DNA from: Adiantum capillus-veneris | Taxonomy: Eukaryota; Streptophyta; Polypodiopsida; Polypodiales; Pteridaceae | NCBI GenBank assembly: GCA_014529385.2 | Contig: CM043963.1 | Coordinates: 441,501 to 505,500, forward strand | Length of the DNA stretch: 64,000 nucleotides | Direction of reading: 5' to 3' | Shown: piece after piece, positions 1-10,700 of the stretch | Numbering within the stretch: the stretch's first letter is position 1 | Layout of the letters: each line of letters begins with the position of its first letter | The notes under the pieces: model-generated | Told to the model about the DNA's origin: nothing | The model's input: the letters and a program-made list of their open reading frames with translations, nothing else | Database searches by the model: none | Position numbers and translations under genes: made by a program

Positions 1-1320
1 CTCAAGAGTCAAGTCACCAAAGCTCTCAACGCGCTTGCCTTTTAGATTTTGCCAAAACTTGCCACATGCATGTGCTTTCTCTTGTGCTAAAAGAAGTTGT
101 TTTTCGACTTCCCACCTTCTCCTCTTCTTTTGAACAAGTGCTTTGTATGTGTGTGAACATTCCAAGTAAACTTCCTTGTCTTTGATTGCATCCAATCTTA
201 GCAAGTGTTTTCGGGCTTGACTACATTCCATGTCAAACCATTTCTTCTTGGTGCTACCCTTCTTAGACCTTTTGCAAGACATGTGTTTCGCCGAAAAGCA
301 TTCCTTCGCACAAGAGAAAATTACTTCTTTGAAAACTTTCCACTTGCATTCTAATGTTGGGCTCCCTTGATGCTCTATCATGCTTAACATTTGGTCCACC
401 ATATCAGCATATATAAGTGCTCGTTTGAAGTCTAGACGTAGGTACAAATGATTCACATCATGATTGGAGGCTACATGCTCGGGCCGTTTACCACACTTGA
501 GGTCAATACATAACATCCTATGATCCGATTCCGGATTCCATTCACCAAGTGTAAAGCTTTGTATGCATTCTAGAGTGGCTTCTGAGAACAACATATAGTC
601 AATCACGCTAGCACCATTGTGCTTTCTACATGTAAAGTCATTGGTGCCTTGCCATAGAGATACACCATTTGCAATGAGCATTCCGGTACTATTGCACATA
701 TGTAGAAGTGACTTTCCATAGTGATCCACTTCTTTTGCATCATTAGAACTTCGATTATACATGTATGAGTCATCCACTCTTCTTGATACATGCGGCATGT
801 CAACTTGTTGTGTGTCGTGTTGTAACATATTTGTGCGAGCATTCATGTCTCCAAAAACAATGACTTCACCTTGATTCTTGTAATAAGCAATGTCTTCCTC
901 TAGTTCAACAAAGGGATGATCTCTATCCATATTCAAGCGAGCATAAAAGTTGGAGTCATAGTGAGGAATGTAGCAGCCGGCCACAAACATGACTTGACCA
1001 TTTGGTGGGCTGATTTTCAGCCATAAGTAGCGTTTATACTTATCTTCTTTGACAATGGAAACATCTTTCAAACCCTTTTTGGTCATACATGCTATGCCTC
1101 CTTGGCCTCTTCGTTGCTTTGCATTTTTGGCCCACATCAAAGAATGTACATCGTATTTGTCAAATCCAAGAATTCGTTGCGCATCATGCTCCCATGTTTC
1201 GACAAGAAGTATCACATCGGAGTCATTGGTAAGCTCATCAATGCCAATTCCCGCATTCCATGGATACCCGTTACAATTCCAAAAGCTTATTCGCAAGCGT
1301 GAGTTGGTCTCATAGATCAT
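1..1320 (-). CDS. LINE-A ORF2, N-terminal endonuclease part (runs off the window)
   Basis: The minus strand is open from an ATG at 1318-1320 to the window edge, about 440 codons without a stop. The protein starts like an APE-type endonuclease of L1-clade LINEs: an early SFWNCNG motif, then LLVETWEHD, RRGQGGIAC, VFGDMNAR and ESDHRM, which match the metal-binding and catalytic blocks (N, E, Y, DxN, SDH) in order. In this family the endonuclease nicks target DNA to prime reverse transcription. The reverse transcriptase should lie beyond base 1. The start lies six bases after the ORF1 stop, so translation by reinitiation is plausible. No frame damage is visible, so the copy may be fairly recent. 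Confidence 0.9.
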   Translation of the reverse strand, partial: MIYETNSRLRISFWNCNGYPWNAGIGIDELTNDSDVILLVETWEHDAQRILGFDKYDVHSLMWAKNAKQRRGQGGIACMTKKGLKDVSIVKEDKYKRYLWLKISPPNGQVMFVAGCYIPHYDSNFYARLNMDRDHPFVELEEDIAYYKNQGEVIVFGDMNARTNMLQHDTQQVDMPHVSRRVDDSYMYNRSSNDAKEVDHYGKSLLHMCNSTGMLIANGVSLWQGTNDFTCRKHNGASVIDYMLFSEATLECIQSFTLGEWNPESDHRMLCIDLKCGKRPEHVASNHDVNHLYLRLDFKRALIYADMVDQMLSMIEHQGSPTLECKWKVFKEVIFSCAKECFSAKHMSCKRSKKGSTKKKWFDMECSQARKHLLRLDAIKDKEVYLECSHTYKALVQKKRRRWEVEKQLLLAQEKAHACGKFWQNLKGKRVESFGDLTLE

Positions 1321-1326
1321 GTGTCC

Positions 1327-2268
1327 CTATTTGTTGGGTGGACTTGCATCCTCCTCAAGTGCCTTTTCTTCTTGAGATGATACCTTAACCTTCTTGCTTC
1401 TTTCCTCGTATGCTTTGCGACGTACATTTTGTTGCATAAGAGTGCGATCCTCATATACATTACAACCCGTTCCTTTGAGGTAGATCCAACCATTGTCAAG
1501 GATGATCTTTCTCTTTACCTCATCAGCCATGGTACATACAATAGGTCTTTCTCCCGAGCGAGGGACTCCTTGTTTTCCAACTCGATGTGCACCATAAGCC
1601 ATGATTCCTGACACGCCAAAGTGTGTAGCAAAAAACTCTTCAATAGCAACCGCAAGAGATTGGGGTGTTTCCATGCTTTCCTCCTTGATTCCACGAATGA
1701 CGATGTTCTTTGAGCGTTTTTGTCGTTCTTGCAATTCTTGAGTGTCCACATTCTCTACATTCTTTGCTTGGACAACGGCTTGCGTGATAGGAGATGTAGA
1801 AACCACATTATCCTTACATATATCAGCCCATGATTTGGATGCATTTCTCATCTCACATACATCATGTCGTATTGTATCTATCGTTTCCTCTTTCAATACA
1901 TGATCACTCTCAACTTTGCTCAAGCGCTCTTTCACTACATTCATGTCCACAAGAGAGCGTTTACATTCTTGAACTTCATTCTCAAGATGCATCAAGCGCG
2001 TTGTTTGCATTTCAAGAACCTTCTTGAGGTGCTCATTCTCCACAACGAGAACTCTTAAAGTACCATTTTCCATTGCAAGTGCGCGCAACTCTTCACCTTG
2101 CTTGTTGACGGTTTCTTGTAACGAGATCAAGTAAGCCATGATCATTGCTTCCGTTGTTGTAGACGATGTGGTTGGATTAGCATCCAAATTCCTTGGAGAT
2201 TTAGCATCATTCTCCATGGCGAGTGTGGCTTTTCCACCCTTGCGAGTTTTGTCTGACATTGCCTTCAA
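1327..2268 (-). CDS. LINE-A ORF1: coiled-coil plus RRM RNA-binding protein
   Basis: This is an intact 313-codon ORF directly upstream of the endonuclease ORF. Residues about 45-130 form a heptad-rich coiled coil (many L, E, V, K). Residues about 185-290 resemble the L1 ORF1 RNA-recognition fold: a KNIVIRGIKEE strand, a GAHRVGK segment and a basic C-terminal region with NVYEDRTLMQQNVRR. The C-terminus is lysine and glutamate rich. In L1-type elements ORF1 proteins trimerise through the coiled coil and coat the element RNA. No zinc knuckle is seen. Upstream, about 200 bases to 2470 have no ORF and are probably the LINE 5' UTR. Confidence 0.85.
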   Translation of the reverse strand: MKAMSDKTRKGGKATLAMENDAKSPRNLDANPTTSSTTTEAMIMAYLISLQETVNKQGEELRALAMENGTLRVLVVENEHLKKVLEMQTTRLMHLENEVQECKRSLVDMNVVKERLSKVESDHVLKEETIDTIRHDVCEMRNASKSWADICKDNVVSTSPITQAVVQAKNVENVDTQELQERQKRSKNIVIRGIKEESMETPQSLAVAIEEFFATHFGVSGIMAYGAHRVGKQGVPRSGERPIVCTMADEVKRKIILDNGWIYLKGTGCNVYEDRTLMQQNVRRKAYEERSKKVKVSSQEEKALEEDASPPNK

Positions 2269-2470
2269 GTCGGCAACAAAAACGCAAAGTTTTGACAGTT
2301 TTTTCAGTTCTGAGATGCTGTTACAGCAAAGCCTTCCATTACACAGAAAAATTCTGTCTTTACATCAATGCGTAGAGGGCTTCGTGCTCTTCGATTGAGG
2401 CTATAGATCACCTAAATCGGAGTTCGGATGAGCAAGTTATGGTCAAAAGAGTGAACTGCTGTCTACTAGG
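2269..2470 (-). other. LINE-A 5' untranslated region and junction
   Basis: There is no ORF. The sequence lies between the ORF1 start and a (TG)n(AG)n tract, and probably holds the LINE 5' UTR. The exact element end and a target-site duplication could not be identified. Confidence 0.4.
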
Positions 2471-2483
2471 TCAAAAAACGGCT

Positions 2484-2532
<49 letters not shown>

Positions 2533-2557
2533 GAAATAGAGAGATAGAGAAAGAGAG

Positions 2558-2621
<64 letters not shown>

Positions 2622-2685
2622 GGAAGTGGAGAGCGAGACAGAGAGAGAGATAAGAAAATAGGGAAATAGAGAGAGAAAGAGAGAT

Positions 2686-2749
<64 letters not shown>

Positions 2750-3022
2750 AGAGATAGCGAGAGCGAGATCGAGAGAGAAAGAACGAGAGATAGGGTACGT
2801 AGATAGAGAAGAAACTATGGAACTAAAAGAGGCAAAGGGGTTTTGACTGCTACATGCATTGCCATGTACACCTGGGAGTGCACCTATGTGTCTACCCATA
2901 TAGGATTTGACCAATAAAGACGAGATTTTGACCCGGTGGTCCTGATCTCCGTACACCTCTGGACCGAGGTGTACAGAGATTGGGCAAGACTAGAGAATGC
3001 GAGGTAGTTTACATTGTGAGGA

Positions 3023-3061
<39 letters not shown>

Positions 3062-3233
3062 CAACATTCATAATTATTGTAGATGGCAACGTCATCAACT
3101 AACATGGAGGAAAAGATTGCATGCTCGTGCACGCTCTGCAAGTATCAAATCCTGCACAAGCGTAGGATATGTAATGAGCATGTGCACAAGTACGGAGAGT
3201 TTGCTAGAGCATTAATTTCTGCGACATAGCACC
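2471..3233 (+). mobile_element. Duplicated head of CACTA-2 (5' region plus broken first exon)
   Basis: It begins in (TG)n, (AG)n and (TA)n tracts and then matches 8705-9166 closely. The unit from about 2790 to 3020 also matches, in reverse orientation, the region upstream of the CACTA-1 transposase (about 20800-21000). An ATG at 3083 opens the transposase N-terminus with a CTLCKYQ..RRICNEHV motif, comparable to the Cys-rich start of tnp2-type transposases. About 43 bases of this exon are deleted near 3210 compared with the copy at 9100-9145. The segment ends in GCACC at 3229-3233, the sequence that flanks the solo LTR at 9167-9490. It is therefore a second copy of the CACTA-2 head, not part of the LTR. 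Confidence 0.7.
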
Positions 3234-3556
3234 TGTTAAGAATGAGAATGCAAGAGAGCTACACAAGACAAGCACAAAGCACACAAAGATGGAAAGCTTC
3301 TTCTTCTTCTTTTACAGAAAAGAGAGTACAAGATGACTAAGTGCTAAAGCTGAAAAGTAGCACATATGTACATGCGGTCACTAAGTGTGAACTCGCTAGA
3401 AGCGTACTAGGCTGGCACTATAAGTTTAGTCCAGCTGTAGAATCACTAGATGAGATCCTCCGTGTCGGTCACCTAACGCTCAAGTGAGTAAATGCCGTAA
3501 GCGGCCAAGACCCGTAGTGGATGCCAGCTCAAGATGTAGAGCTCGACATCTCAACA
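3234..3556 (-). repeat. 3' LTR of Copia-1
   Basis: A 323-bp repeat with ends TGTTAAG...CTCAACA on the plus strand. It is about 96 percent identical by eye to 9167-9490. On the minus strand it directly follows the purine run GAGGGGGAG (3557-3565), the polypurine tract expected upstream of a 3' LTR. The flank at 3229-3233 is GCACC. Confidence 0.85.
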
Positions 3557-5502
3557 CTCCCCCTCGAGCTCTGCATGTCGTAGAGTCCAAGTATAGTCCG
3601 GAACGTCGAAGCTTCTCAGCTCCGAGGGCCTTGGTAAAGATATCCGCTATCTGCTCCTCTGTGCTAACGTAGACCAAGTCGATGTCGCCCGCCAACACTC
3701 GCTCTCGAACGTAGTGGCAATGGACCTCTATGTGTTTGGTTCTCGCATGGAACACTGGGTTCCTAGCCAACTGCATGCTGCTGAGGTTGTCACAATGGAG
3801 GAAAATCTGCTAGTCCACCTGCACTCCCAAGTCCTCAAGTAATTTGTGTAGCCAAGCTACCTCACACGCCGCAACCTGCTACACCTCTGTACACAGCCTC
3901 TGTGCTGGATAAAGCAACCGTAGGCTGCTTTTTGCTGCTCCAAGTAATAGCAGCACTCCCAAAAGAGAACATGAAGCCACTCTTAGATCTCCTATCAACA
4001 ATGCTACCTGCCCAATCTGCATCTGTATACCCATACAATGCTAATGGTGCATCTGCTGCATAGAACAATGCGTAGTCAAGAGTACCTTGCACATACCTAA
4101 GTGTGCGTCGTACTCCATCCAAATGTGGCTTCCTCGGAAGCTGCATGAACTGACTCTCCAAGCCTACTGTGTAGCTCAAGTCTGGCCTCGTGATAGTCAA
4201 GTAGATTAGACTACCCACAATCTTCCTGTACATGTTGACATCCTCAACAACATCACCCTTCTTTGCACTTAGCTTTGCATTCATATCCAAGGGAATAGAA
4301 ATTGGCTTACAATCATCCATACCATACTTTGACAACATGTCCAAAGCATACTGTCTCTGTGATAGCCATACACCCTCTGGAGTCCTGATCACCTCAATGC
4401 CAAGAAAGTAGCGCAACTCGCCCAAATCTTTCATTTCAAACTCCTGTGTGAGAAGACCCTTCACATGGTGAATCTCCATAGCATTGTCACTAAAAATAAT
4501 AAAGTCATCTACATATATGGTAATGACCACAATCCCCACATCACTCTCGCGTACATAGAGTGAATGATCAGCATGAGCTCTCCTAAAACCAATACTGACA
4601 AGATACTTGGAAATCCTGTCATACCATGCTCTAGAGCCCTGCTTCAAACCATACAAAGCTTTGAGAAGTCTGCATACATAATCTAGGTAACGTGGATCGA
4701 CATAACCAGGTGGCTGATCCATATACACTTCCTCTTGCAACTCACCATTCAAGAAGGCATTCTTTACATCCATTTGATGCATAATCCATCCTCTAGATGC
4801 AGCCACTGCTATGACAGCTCTCACAGTCGTCATCTTTGCCACTAGAGCAAAGGTCTCCTCATAGTCTATGCCATACATCTGTGCATAACCCTTTGCGACC
4901 AGCCTTGCCTTGTGACACTCAATGTTACCATCAGCCTTATGCTTGGTTTTATACACCCATTTACAACCAATAGCTTTCTTGCCACTTGGCAATGGCACCA
5001 AATCCCATGTGTCGTTTGCTTCCAATGTAGCCATCTCTTCATTCATTGCATCATCCCAAGGCACATTTCCAACTGCATCCTCAAAACATGTGGGCTCCAC
5101 ATCCTGTATCACCTTAGCCATGTAGGCTTGGTGATGCGCTAGATACCCATCATAAGTCAATTTTTGAACTGGATTTCTGACTCTATTAGATCTGCGCGGT
5201 CCTGGGTCACTCCTTTGCCCTCTAGCATCTTCTTGTACTTTCTTTACACCAGGTGTCCTGACAGTCGGAATTCCAAATTCCTCATCAAGACTTTGTTCAG
5301 AACCATCTGAATCCATGTCTACATGTGAAAAACCTGATGATGCATCAGCCATAAAGGGAGGTTCATCAACCTTTTCCTTTCCTTTTTGTGATACATTCCC
5401 TGTACCTGTTGGTGGAGTAACCGGCGTACGTAGTCTACCATTCCATGGTTTCTCAACAGAGCCACGAGAAGAGGACTCTTGTGGTCCACTCAAAACCTGT
5501 GA
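3480..5502 (-). pseudogene. Copia-1 reverse transcriptase and RNase H
   Basis: The segment starts just after a TAG at 5503-5505 that interrupts the polyprotein and reads through a complete copia reverse transcriptase: WVYKTKHKADG, the QMDVKNAFLNGEL block, YGLKQ and the catalytic YVDD near residue 330. RNase H blocks follow: YTDADWAG and SKKQPTVALSSTEA. The frame breaks near 3862, and the last part (3776-3480: ARNPVFHARTKHIEVHCHYVRE, IADIFTKAL) continues in another frame into the 3' LTR. The role would be cDNA synthesis and RNA removal in the virus-like particle. The breaks mean the copy is dead. Confidence 0.85.
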
Positions 5503-6537
5503 CTATGGCCTCACATTTTGTACAACCACATCATCTTTTACATCAGCCCCAATAGTGCCATGTGCATTACTGTACCAGCTGCTCATCTCATCAAAGACTA
5601 CATCTCTGCTCACTCGTAATTCTCGTGTAGTAGGATTGTAGCACCTGTACCCCTTTTGTTCAAGGGAATATCCCACAAGAATACATTTCTCTGCTTTAGG
5701 ATCCAATTTTCTACACAACTCATCTGGAACATGCACGTAAGCTATGCAGCCAAACACTTTCAAGTGTGCCAAATCAGGCTTTGTACCTGTAAACTTTTCC
5801 TCAGGTGTTACATCATGCATCGCAGCTGTAGGTGTCCTGTTCATAATGTACACAACTGTATTTACGGCTTCAGCCCAGAAATGATGAGGCATATTCTTCT
5901 CATTCATCAATGCACGTGCAACCTCTGCAATGTGCCTGTTTTTCCTTTCTGCGACTCCATTCTGTTGTGGAGTATATCTACATGTAAACTGCCTGCGTAT
6001 ACCATGCATTCGCAGAAAATTTGAAAAATCATTGGAGAAGTACTCTCCCCCTCCATCTGACCTCAATGTCTTGATTTGCATATCTGTCTCCTTCTCAATC
6101 ATGACTTTGAAGTTTTGAAAGTGACCAAACACTTCACTTTTGTTACGCATGAAGTAGACCCATACTTTCCTTGTATGGTCATCAATGAAAGAGACATACT
6201 ACCTGCAACCATGTATACTTGCAGTATCGATTGGACCCCAAACATCTGTGTGCACCACCTCATGTGGCTTTTTACATACATTGCGCTCATGTGGAAATGA
6301 GCCCTTTGACTGTTTTCCAAACTGGCATGCTCCACACACTTTATGCATACCATCCACCTTGAATTTGGGCAAACCTTTTACAATCTGTTTTGATTGCATG
6401 CTGCGCAATCTCTGCTCATTGACATGGCCAATGCGTTTGTGCCAAATGTCAACATCAGCCACAACACCTGTGCCCTGTGCAAATAATGCAGCTTTTACCT
6501 CAGGCATGTCTACATTCAGCGTAAACATTCTGCCCAC
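5503..6537 (-). pseudogene. Copia-1 integrase
   Basis: One frame holds GAG-pre-integrase (IWHKRIGHVNEQRL, the H-H and CGACQFGKQ zinc site) and the DDE core: a VVHTDVWGP aspartate, then LRSDGGGEY, then YTPQQNGVAERKNR with the catalytic glutamate. It is interrupted by a TAG at 6199-6201 and ends at a TAG at 5503-5505. A frame shift near 6520 separates it from the gag-protease frame. The product would integrate element cDNA. Confidence 0.85.
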
Positions 6538-7877
6538 ACATTTGCCCTCTGTGATGAGCTTATAGTCATTCTGAAATCTTCTACATAACAGCCATTTGGA
6601 TTGAAGCGAACCTGCAAACCTTGCTCAACCATTTGTCCAACAGAAACAAGATTCTTTGTAATGTTTGGGACATGCAGTACATCTGCTAAGTACTTTGATT
6701 TCCCACTCTTCGTATTTAGAGGTATGTCCCCTACATGAGCAATGGGGTGAGGTGTGTCATCTCCTCTCTGCTCATAGCCTGACACGTCTGGTTTGCGCAT
6801 ATCTCTAAACCACTCTCCACGAGACGTCATGCGATTAGAGACACCTGAATCCACATACCAAACATCATCTTGGGTGGAATTCTCTGCAGTCATTGTATTC
6901 ATTACATGCTGCATAACAAACATGCGCTCGTTTTTGCTGTCATCTGCATCTCTGCTAGTAGATGCATAGTTGCCCTGTTCTCTCTTTCCACTTGCTTTTC
7001 CCTTTGGACAGTCACGTGACATGTGACCTCTTTCACCACAAGTCCAACATTCTCTACTATCTGGAGTATGTTGTTGCCTGCTTGATCCTGCACCACGACC
7101 TCTTTGACTCCCCCTGTCTTGAGACTGGTTTCCCCTGCCACTTGCATTGTTTTGATTTGATTGACCTTCTAGAAATTGGCCCCTGCAACCCCTTGGGCCT
7201 CGACCACGACCTCTACCTCTACCTCTGTTGGAGTTAGAATAGAAGGCCTGTTCAGAATTATTTCTTCCATGAGAAGAAGATGTGTCAAGGTTCTTCTCCT
7301 CAAGAATAAGCATAGAAATCAAATCTTGGAACACGGGGATGTCGTCTCTCGTATTCATGGAAGACCTGAAATGTACATACTCATCTCCTAGACCATCCAA
7401 GCATGCACGGACAATGTCATCATCTTCCACTGAAACTTTAATAGATCCAAGAGCCTCAATGATACTCTTGATCTTCAAGGCATAATCATTGATTGAGAGG
7501 TTGTTCCTCTTAACCTGATTTAGTTCCGACTTTAGTTGAAGCTTCCTGGCCTTGGTGTTCACCTCGAACACTCTGCCTAAGTTTCTCCATGCAATGGCGG
7601 GGGTTTCAGCATCCTGTAGATAGCCCATCATGCCATCTGTGATGCTCATAGAAAGCCAATACATCACTTTGCTCTGGCCTTGTTGTCAGTCCCTCAAAGC
7701 TTTCCTTTGTTCTACTGTAGCATTTGCCTCGGGAATCTCTGGTTTCTTTTCATTGTCTCCTTCTACATAGTCCCAATAACCTTTTCCTTTTAGGAAATTT
7801 GTTATTTTGAACTTCCATGCAGGGTAGTTATTTTTCTCAAGCTTCCTAGTAACAATCTAACTGAAACCGTCAGACAT
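6516..7877 (-). pseudogene. Copia-1 gag and protease
   Basis: The gag frame opens at an ATG at 7875-7877, and codon 7 and one near 7670 are stops. It contains the UBN2/copia gag region (QLKSELNQVKRNN, LDGLGDEYVHF), an RG-rich linker, a CCHC zinc knuckle CWTCGERGHMSRDC, and an aspartic protease active site VWYVDSGVSNRM, with DSGVS instead of the usual DSGAS/T. The frame is lost at about 6516 before the integrase. Confidence 0.8.
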
Positions 7878-8314
7878 CTTGAAGCACTAAGACAAAATAG
7901 CTGCAATCTGCAAAAGCCTGCAGATCTGCTGAACCTGCTATCGTGGTACCTATAACGCTTTCTACACTCAACGAGTGTCCACAATCAAGCGTACATACAA
8001 CCATTGTACTTGTACAATAAATCTCTGTGTACTGCACTTTGGAGACCTGTTCTAAAACTTTGGAGACCTAAACTACTGGCTGTGGACTAATTGGCTAAAC
8101 CAGCTAGCTAGGATAGGTAGATCATAGGCGATCCATCATCTGTCGCTGGCGGATCTCATCAATCTCCTCGATGGTCAGTAGTCTAACCGGGTGTTGTGCA
8201 TGTCGAGCCAAAGTGACCTAGCTAGATCCTCTGATGCAACCTTTGTCGATGTTGTGTAGTCCTCCGCAGTCGTGGGCGTCTAGATCTCCCTAGCTCAGTC
8301 GCTCGTTCGATCAA

Positions 8315-8327
8315 TAGAGAGATAGGG

Positions 8328-8369
<42 letters not shown>

Positions 8370-8412
8370 GAAATAGAGAGATAGAGAAAGAGAGTTATAT
8401 ATATATATAGCG

Positions 8413-8478
<66 letters not shown>

Positions 8479-8574
8479 GGAAGTGGAGAGCGAGACAGAG
8501 AGAGAGATAAGAAAATAGGGAAATAGAGAGAGAAAGAGAGATAGCGAGAGCGAGATCGAGAGAGACAGAGAGAC

Positions 8575-8643
<69 letters not shown>

Positions 8644-8700
8644 GAAGGAGAGATAGCGAGAGCGAGAGCGAGAGAGAAATAACGAGAGATAGGGTACGTA
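8315..8700. repeat. (AG)n / (TA)n microsatellite block
   Basis: This is a compound tract dominated by AG with embedded GATAGGGAAGT and AGCGAGAGCGAG units. It also occurs at 2500-2800. Long Ser/Leu ORFs on the minus strand here are artefacts of CT-rich codons. Confidence 0.9.
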
Positions 8701-8920
8701 GATAGAGAAAAAACTATGGAACTAAAAGAGGCAAAGGGGTTTTGACTGCTACATGCATTGCCATGTACACCTCGGAGTGCACGTATGTGTCTACCCATAT
8801 AGGATTTGACGAATAAAGACGAGATTTTGACCCGGTGGTCCTGATCTCCGTACACCTCTGGACCGAGGTGTACGGAGATTGGGCAAGACTAGAGAATGCG
8901 AGGTAGTTTACATTGTGAGG

Positions 8921-8954
<34 letters not shown>

Positions 8955-8975
8955 AAACATTCATAATCATTGTAG

Positions 8976-9166
8976 ATGGCAACGTCATCAACTAACATGG
9001 AGGAAAAGATTGCATGCTTGTGTACGCTCTGCAAGTATCAAATGCTGCGCAAGCGTAGGATATGTAATGAGCATGTGAACAAGTATGGAGAGTTTGCTAG
9101 AGAAACCGTACAGAATCTGCGATACGACTCCTACGGAACGGGCATTGATTTCTGCGACATAGCACC
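8976..9166 (+). pseudogene. CACTA-2 transposase, first exon 5' part
   Basis: From the ATG at 8976 it encodes MATSSTNMEEKIACLCTLCK followed by RRICNEHVNKYGEFARE, then a GTGIDFCDIAP stretch. The spaced cysteines and the V-x2-G-EF pattern align with the CACTA-1 start (CPCNQCKH..QHVREFGEF). The reading is cut at 9166 by the solo LTR and resumes at 9496 in a sensible frame with in-frame stops near 9505 and 9575. Confidence 0.7.
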
Positions 9167-9490
9167 TGTTAAGAATGAGAATGCAAGAGAGCTACACAAG
9201 ACAAGCACAAAACACACAAAGATGGAAAGCTTCTTCTTCTTCTTTTACAGAAAAGAGAGTACAAGATGACTAAGTGCTAAAGATGAAAAGTAGCACATAT
9301 GTACATGCGGTCACTAAGTGTGAACTCGCTAGAAGCGTACTAGGCTGGCACTATAAGTGTAGTCCAGCTGTAGAATCACTGGCAGAGATCCTCCGTGTCG
9401 GTCACCTAACGCGCCAGTGAGTAAATGCCGTAAGTGGCCAAGACCCGTATTGGATGCCACCTCAAGATGTAGAGCTCGACATCTCAACAG
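9167..9490 (-). repeat. Solo LTR of Copia-1 with GCACC target duplication
   Basis: A 324-bp unit TGTTAAG...CATCTCAACA, flanked by GCACC at 9162-9166 and GCACC at 9491-9495. That gives TG..CA ends and a perfect 5-bp duplication. Removing it together with one GCACC rejoins the CACTA-2 transposase exon. No Copia body adjoins this copy. Confidence 0.88.
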
Positions 9491-9495
9491 CACCT

Positions 9496-10626
9496 ACATC
9501 TAAGAGAGAGAGAAAAAAGATTACGCGTGAAGGTCTGACCAATATAGAGCCATGGATGGAAGTAGAAAAGGGCTTATAGTCAGAAGACGATGGCATGGAG
9601 GACATGCTGGATACCTTCTTCCAGAGAGGCTAGGAGAACGCGAACGAAGCAACACCAGAATCCGTGTGCCTATCTCCTGAAGACATGTTGAAAAAGTTGG
9701 CACGTCAACAAATCTATGAAGGCGCCAAAATATCTGTGCTTCGTACTTGTCTGGCGTTTTTGAATCTTCAGTCAGTGTACGGGTGGTCAGATGCAAGCGT
9801 CACTGCTTTTTTTAGGTACGTAATTCTCCCTATTGGCAAGCCCTTTGCCTTGGCCTGATTCATGCTTTAATATATGCAGAGCTAACAACTTCGGGATACA
9901 ATGCATGTCCAATTTGCGGGGAGTCTTTGGATGTGCGCTATTCTCCCTCTCATCGAAAGACAATTTATCAAGGCCACCACCGTTATCTTCCAAATGGCCA
10001 TGATATCACTTGCGCGAAGGTCATCTTGGTCGCATCGAATGTCGTCCTATGCATGTACAAGAGTGGCGTTGCCGATGGGAGCAACATGAGGGGAAACCTG
10101 TTCCAAGAATGGAACGTTTGTCCATTCTCCATACGTTGCCGTACTGGGGTGATCTACTAATTAACCATTTTCTGGATCCAATGCATATATTCAAGAATGT
10201 GGGAGAGATCCTCTGGAAGACAATCATGGGAATGAAAGACAATCGAGCTTCACGAGATGATTTGCAGTCAGTTGGAAAGATTCTAGAGCTATGGCCTTTC
10301 ACCAATGCAGCTGGCCAAACAAAACTTCCAAGAGCGCCATGGGTATTGCTAGAAAACGAAGAGCGACAAGTGAAAAGGGTGATTTCAGACTTCAGGACGC
10401 CAACAGGATATATGCGATGTCTCAAGACAGCATTCACCCATGACGATCAATTGTTAGGATTGAAATCGCACGAGTGGCATAAGTTTGTATAATTCATTCT
10501 TCCAATTGCGATCAAGGGGTGTTTAACGGAGGAAGTGCGGACCTGCATATACAAGATTTCAGAGCTAGTGCGGTGGATCTCTTCCAAGGAGATACGAGAA
10601 GACGTTTTTGTGAAGAAGTTGATTTA
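9496..10626 (+). pseudogene. CACTA-2 tnp2-like transposase, remaining exons
   Basis: The piece to about 9814 ends in GWSDASVTAFFR before a GTACGT donor. It parallels CACTA-1 exon 1 (FGWSDTSVTALFR). The next exon (from about 9881 after GCAG) runs TSGYNACPICGESL, then HVQEWRCRWEQHEG, LPYWGDLLINHFLDPMHIFK, PTGYMRCLKTAF and LKSHEWHK, matching CACTA-1 exon 3. A short last piece (FILPIAIKGCL...) matches the beginning of CACTA-1 exon 4 and stops at 10626. The exon equivalent to 19314-20053 and most of the C-terminal exons are missing, and a frameshift lies near 10010. The source is dead, but its TIR and tnpA might still be recognised in trans. Confidence 0.8.
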
Positions 10627-10700
10627 AAATTAAGCTTAAAGTTAATTTAAACAATTGTGTTCTGACACTTTATTTTACTTTCTTTGTGCAGGACTTTAGT

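Larger units (their letters stand above)
3557..8300 (-). mobile_element. Copia-1 internal region (Ty1/copia, decayed)
   Basis: The minus-strand order is gag, protease, integrase, reverse transcriptase, RNase H, which is diagnostic of Ty1/copia. The polypurine tract is at the left end. At the right end no 5' LTR remains: the sequence from about 7880 to 8300 is non-coding and joins a second CACTA-2 head. A degenerate priming site may lie at 8226-8240 (CATCAGAG on the minus strand), but this is weak. At least four in-frame stops and two frameshifts make it non-functional. Confidence 0.85.

Noticed and set aside
2558-2956. Ser/Leu-rich ORFs on the minus strand (also 8295-8855)
   Set aside because: They are translations of (CT)n and (TA)n microsatellites. 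No other coding signal.
2471-3556. Reading the 1.1-kb repeat at 2471-3556 and 8301-9490 as long copia LTRs
   Set aside because: Only the last 323 bases have TG..CA ends, a polypurine tract and a GCACC duplication. The remainder is the CACTA head.
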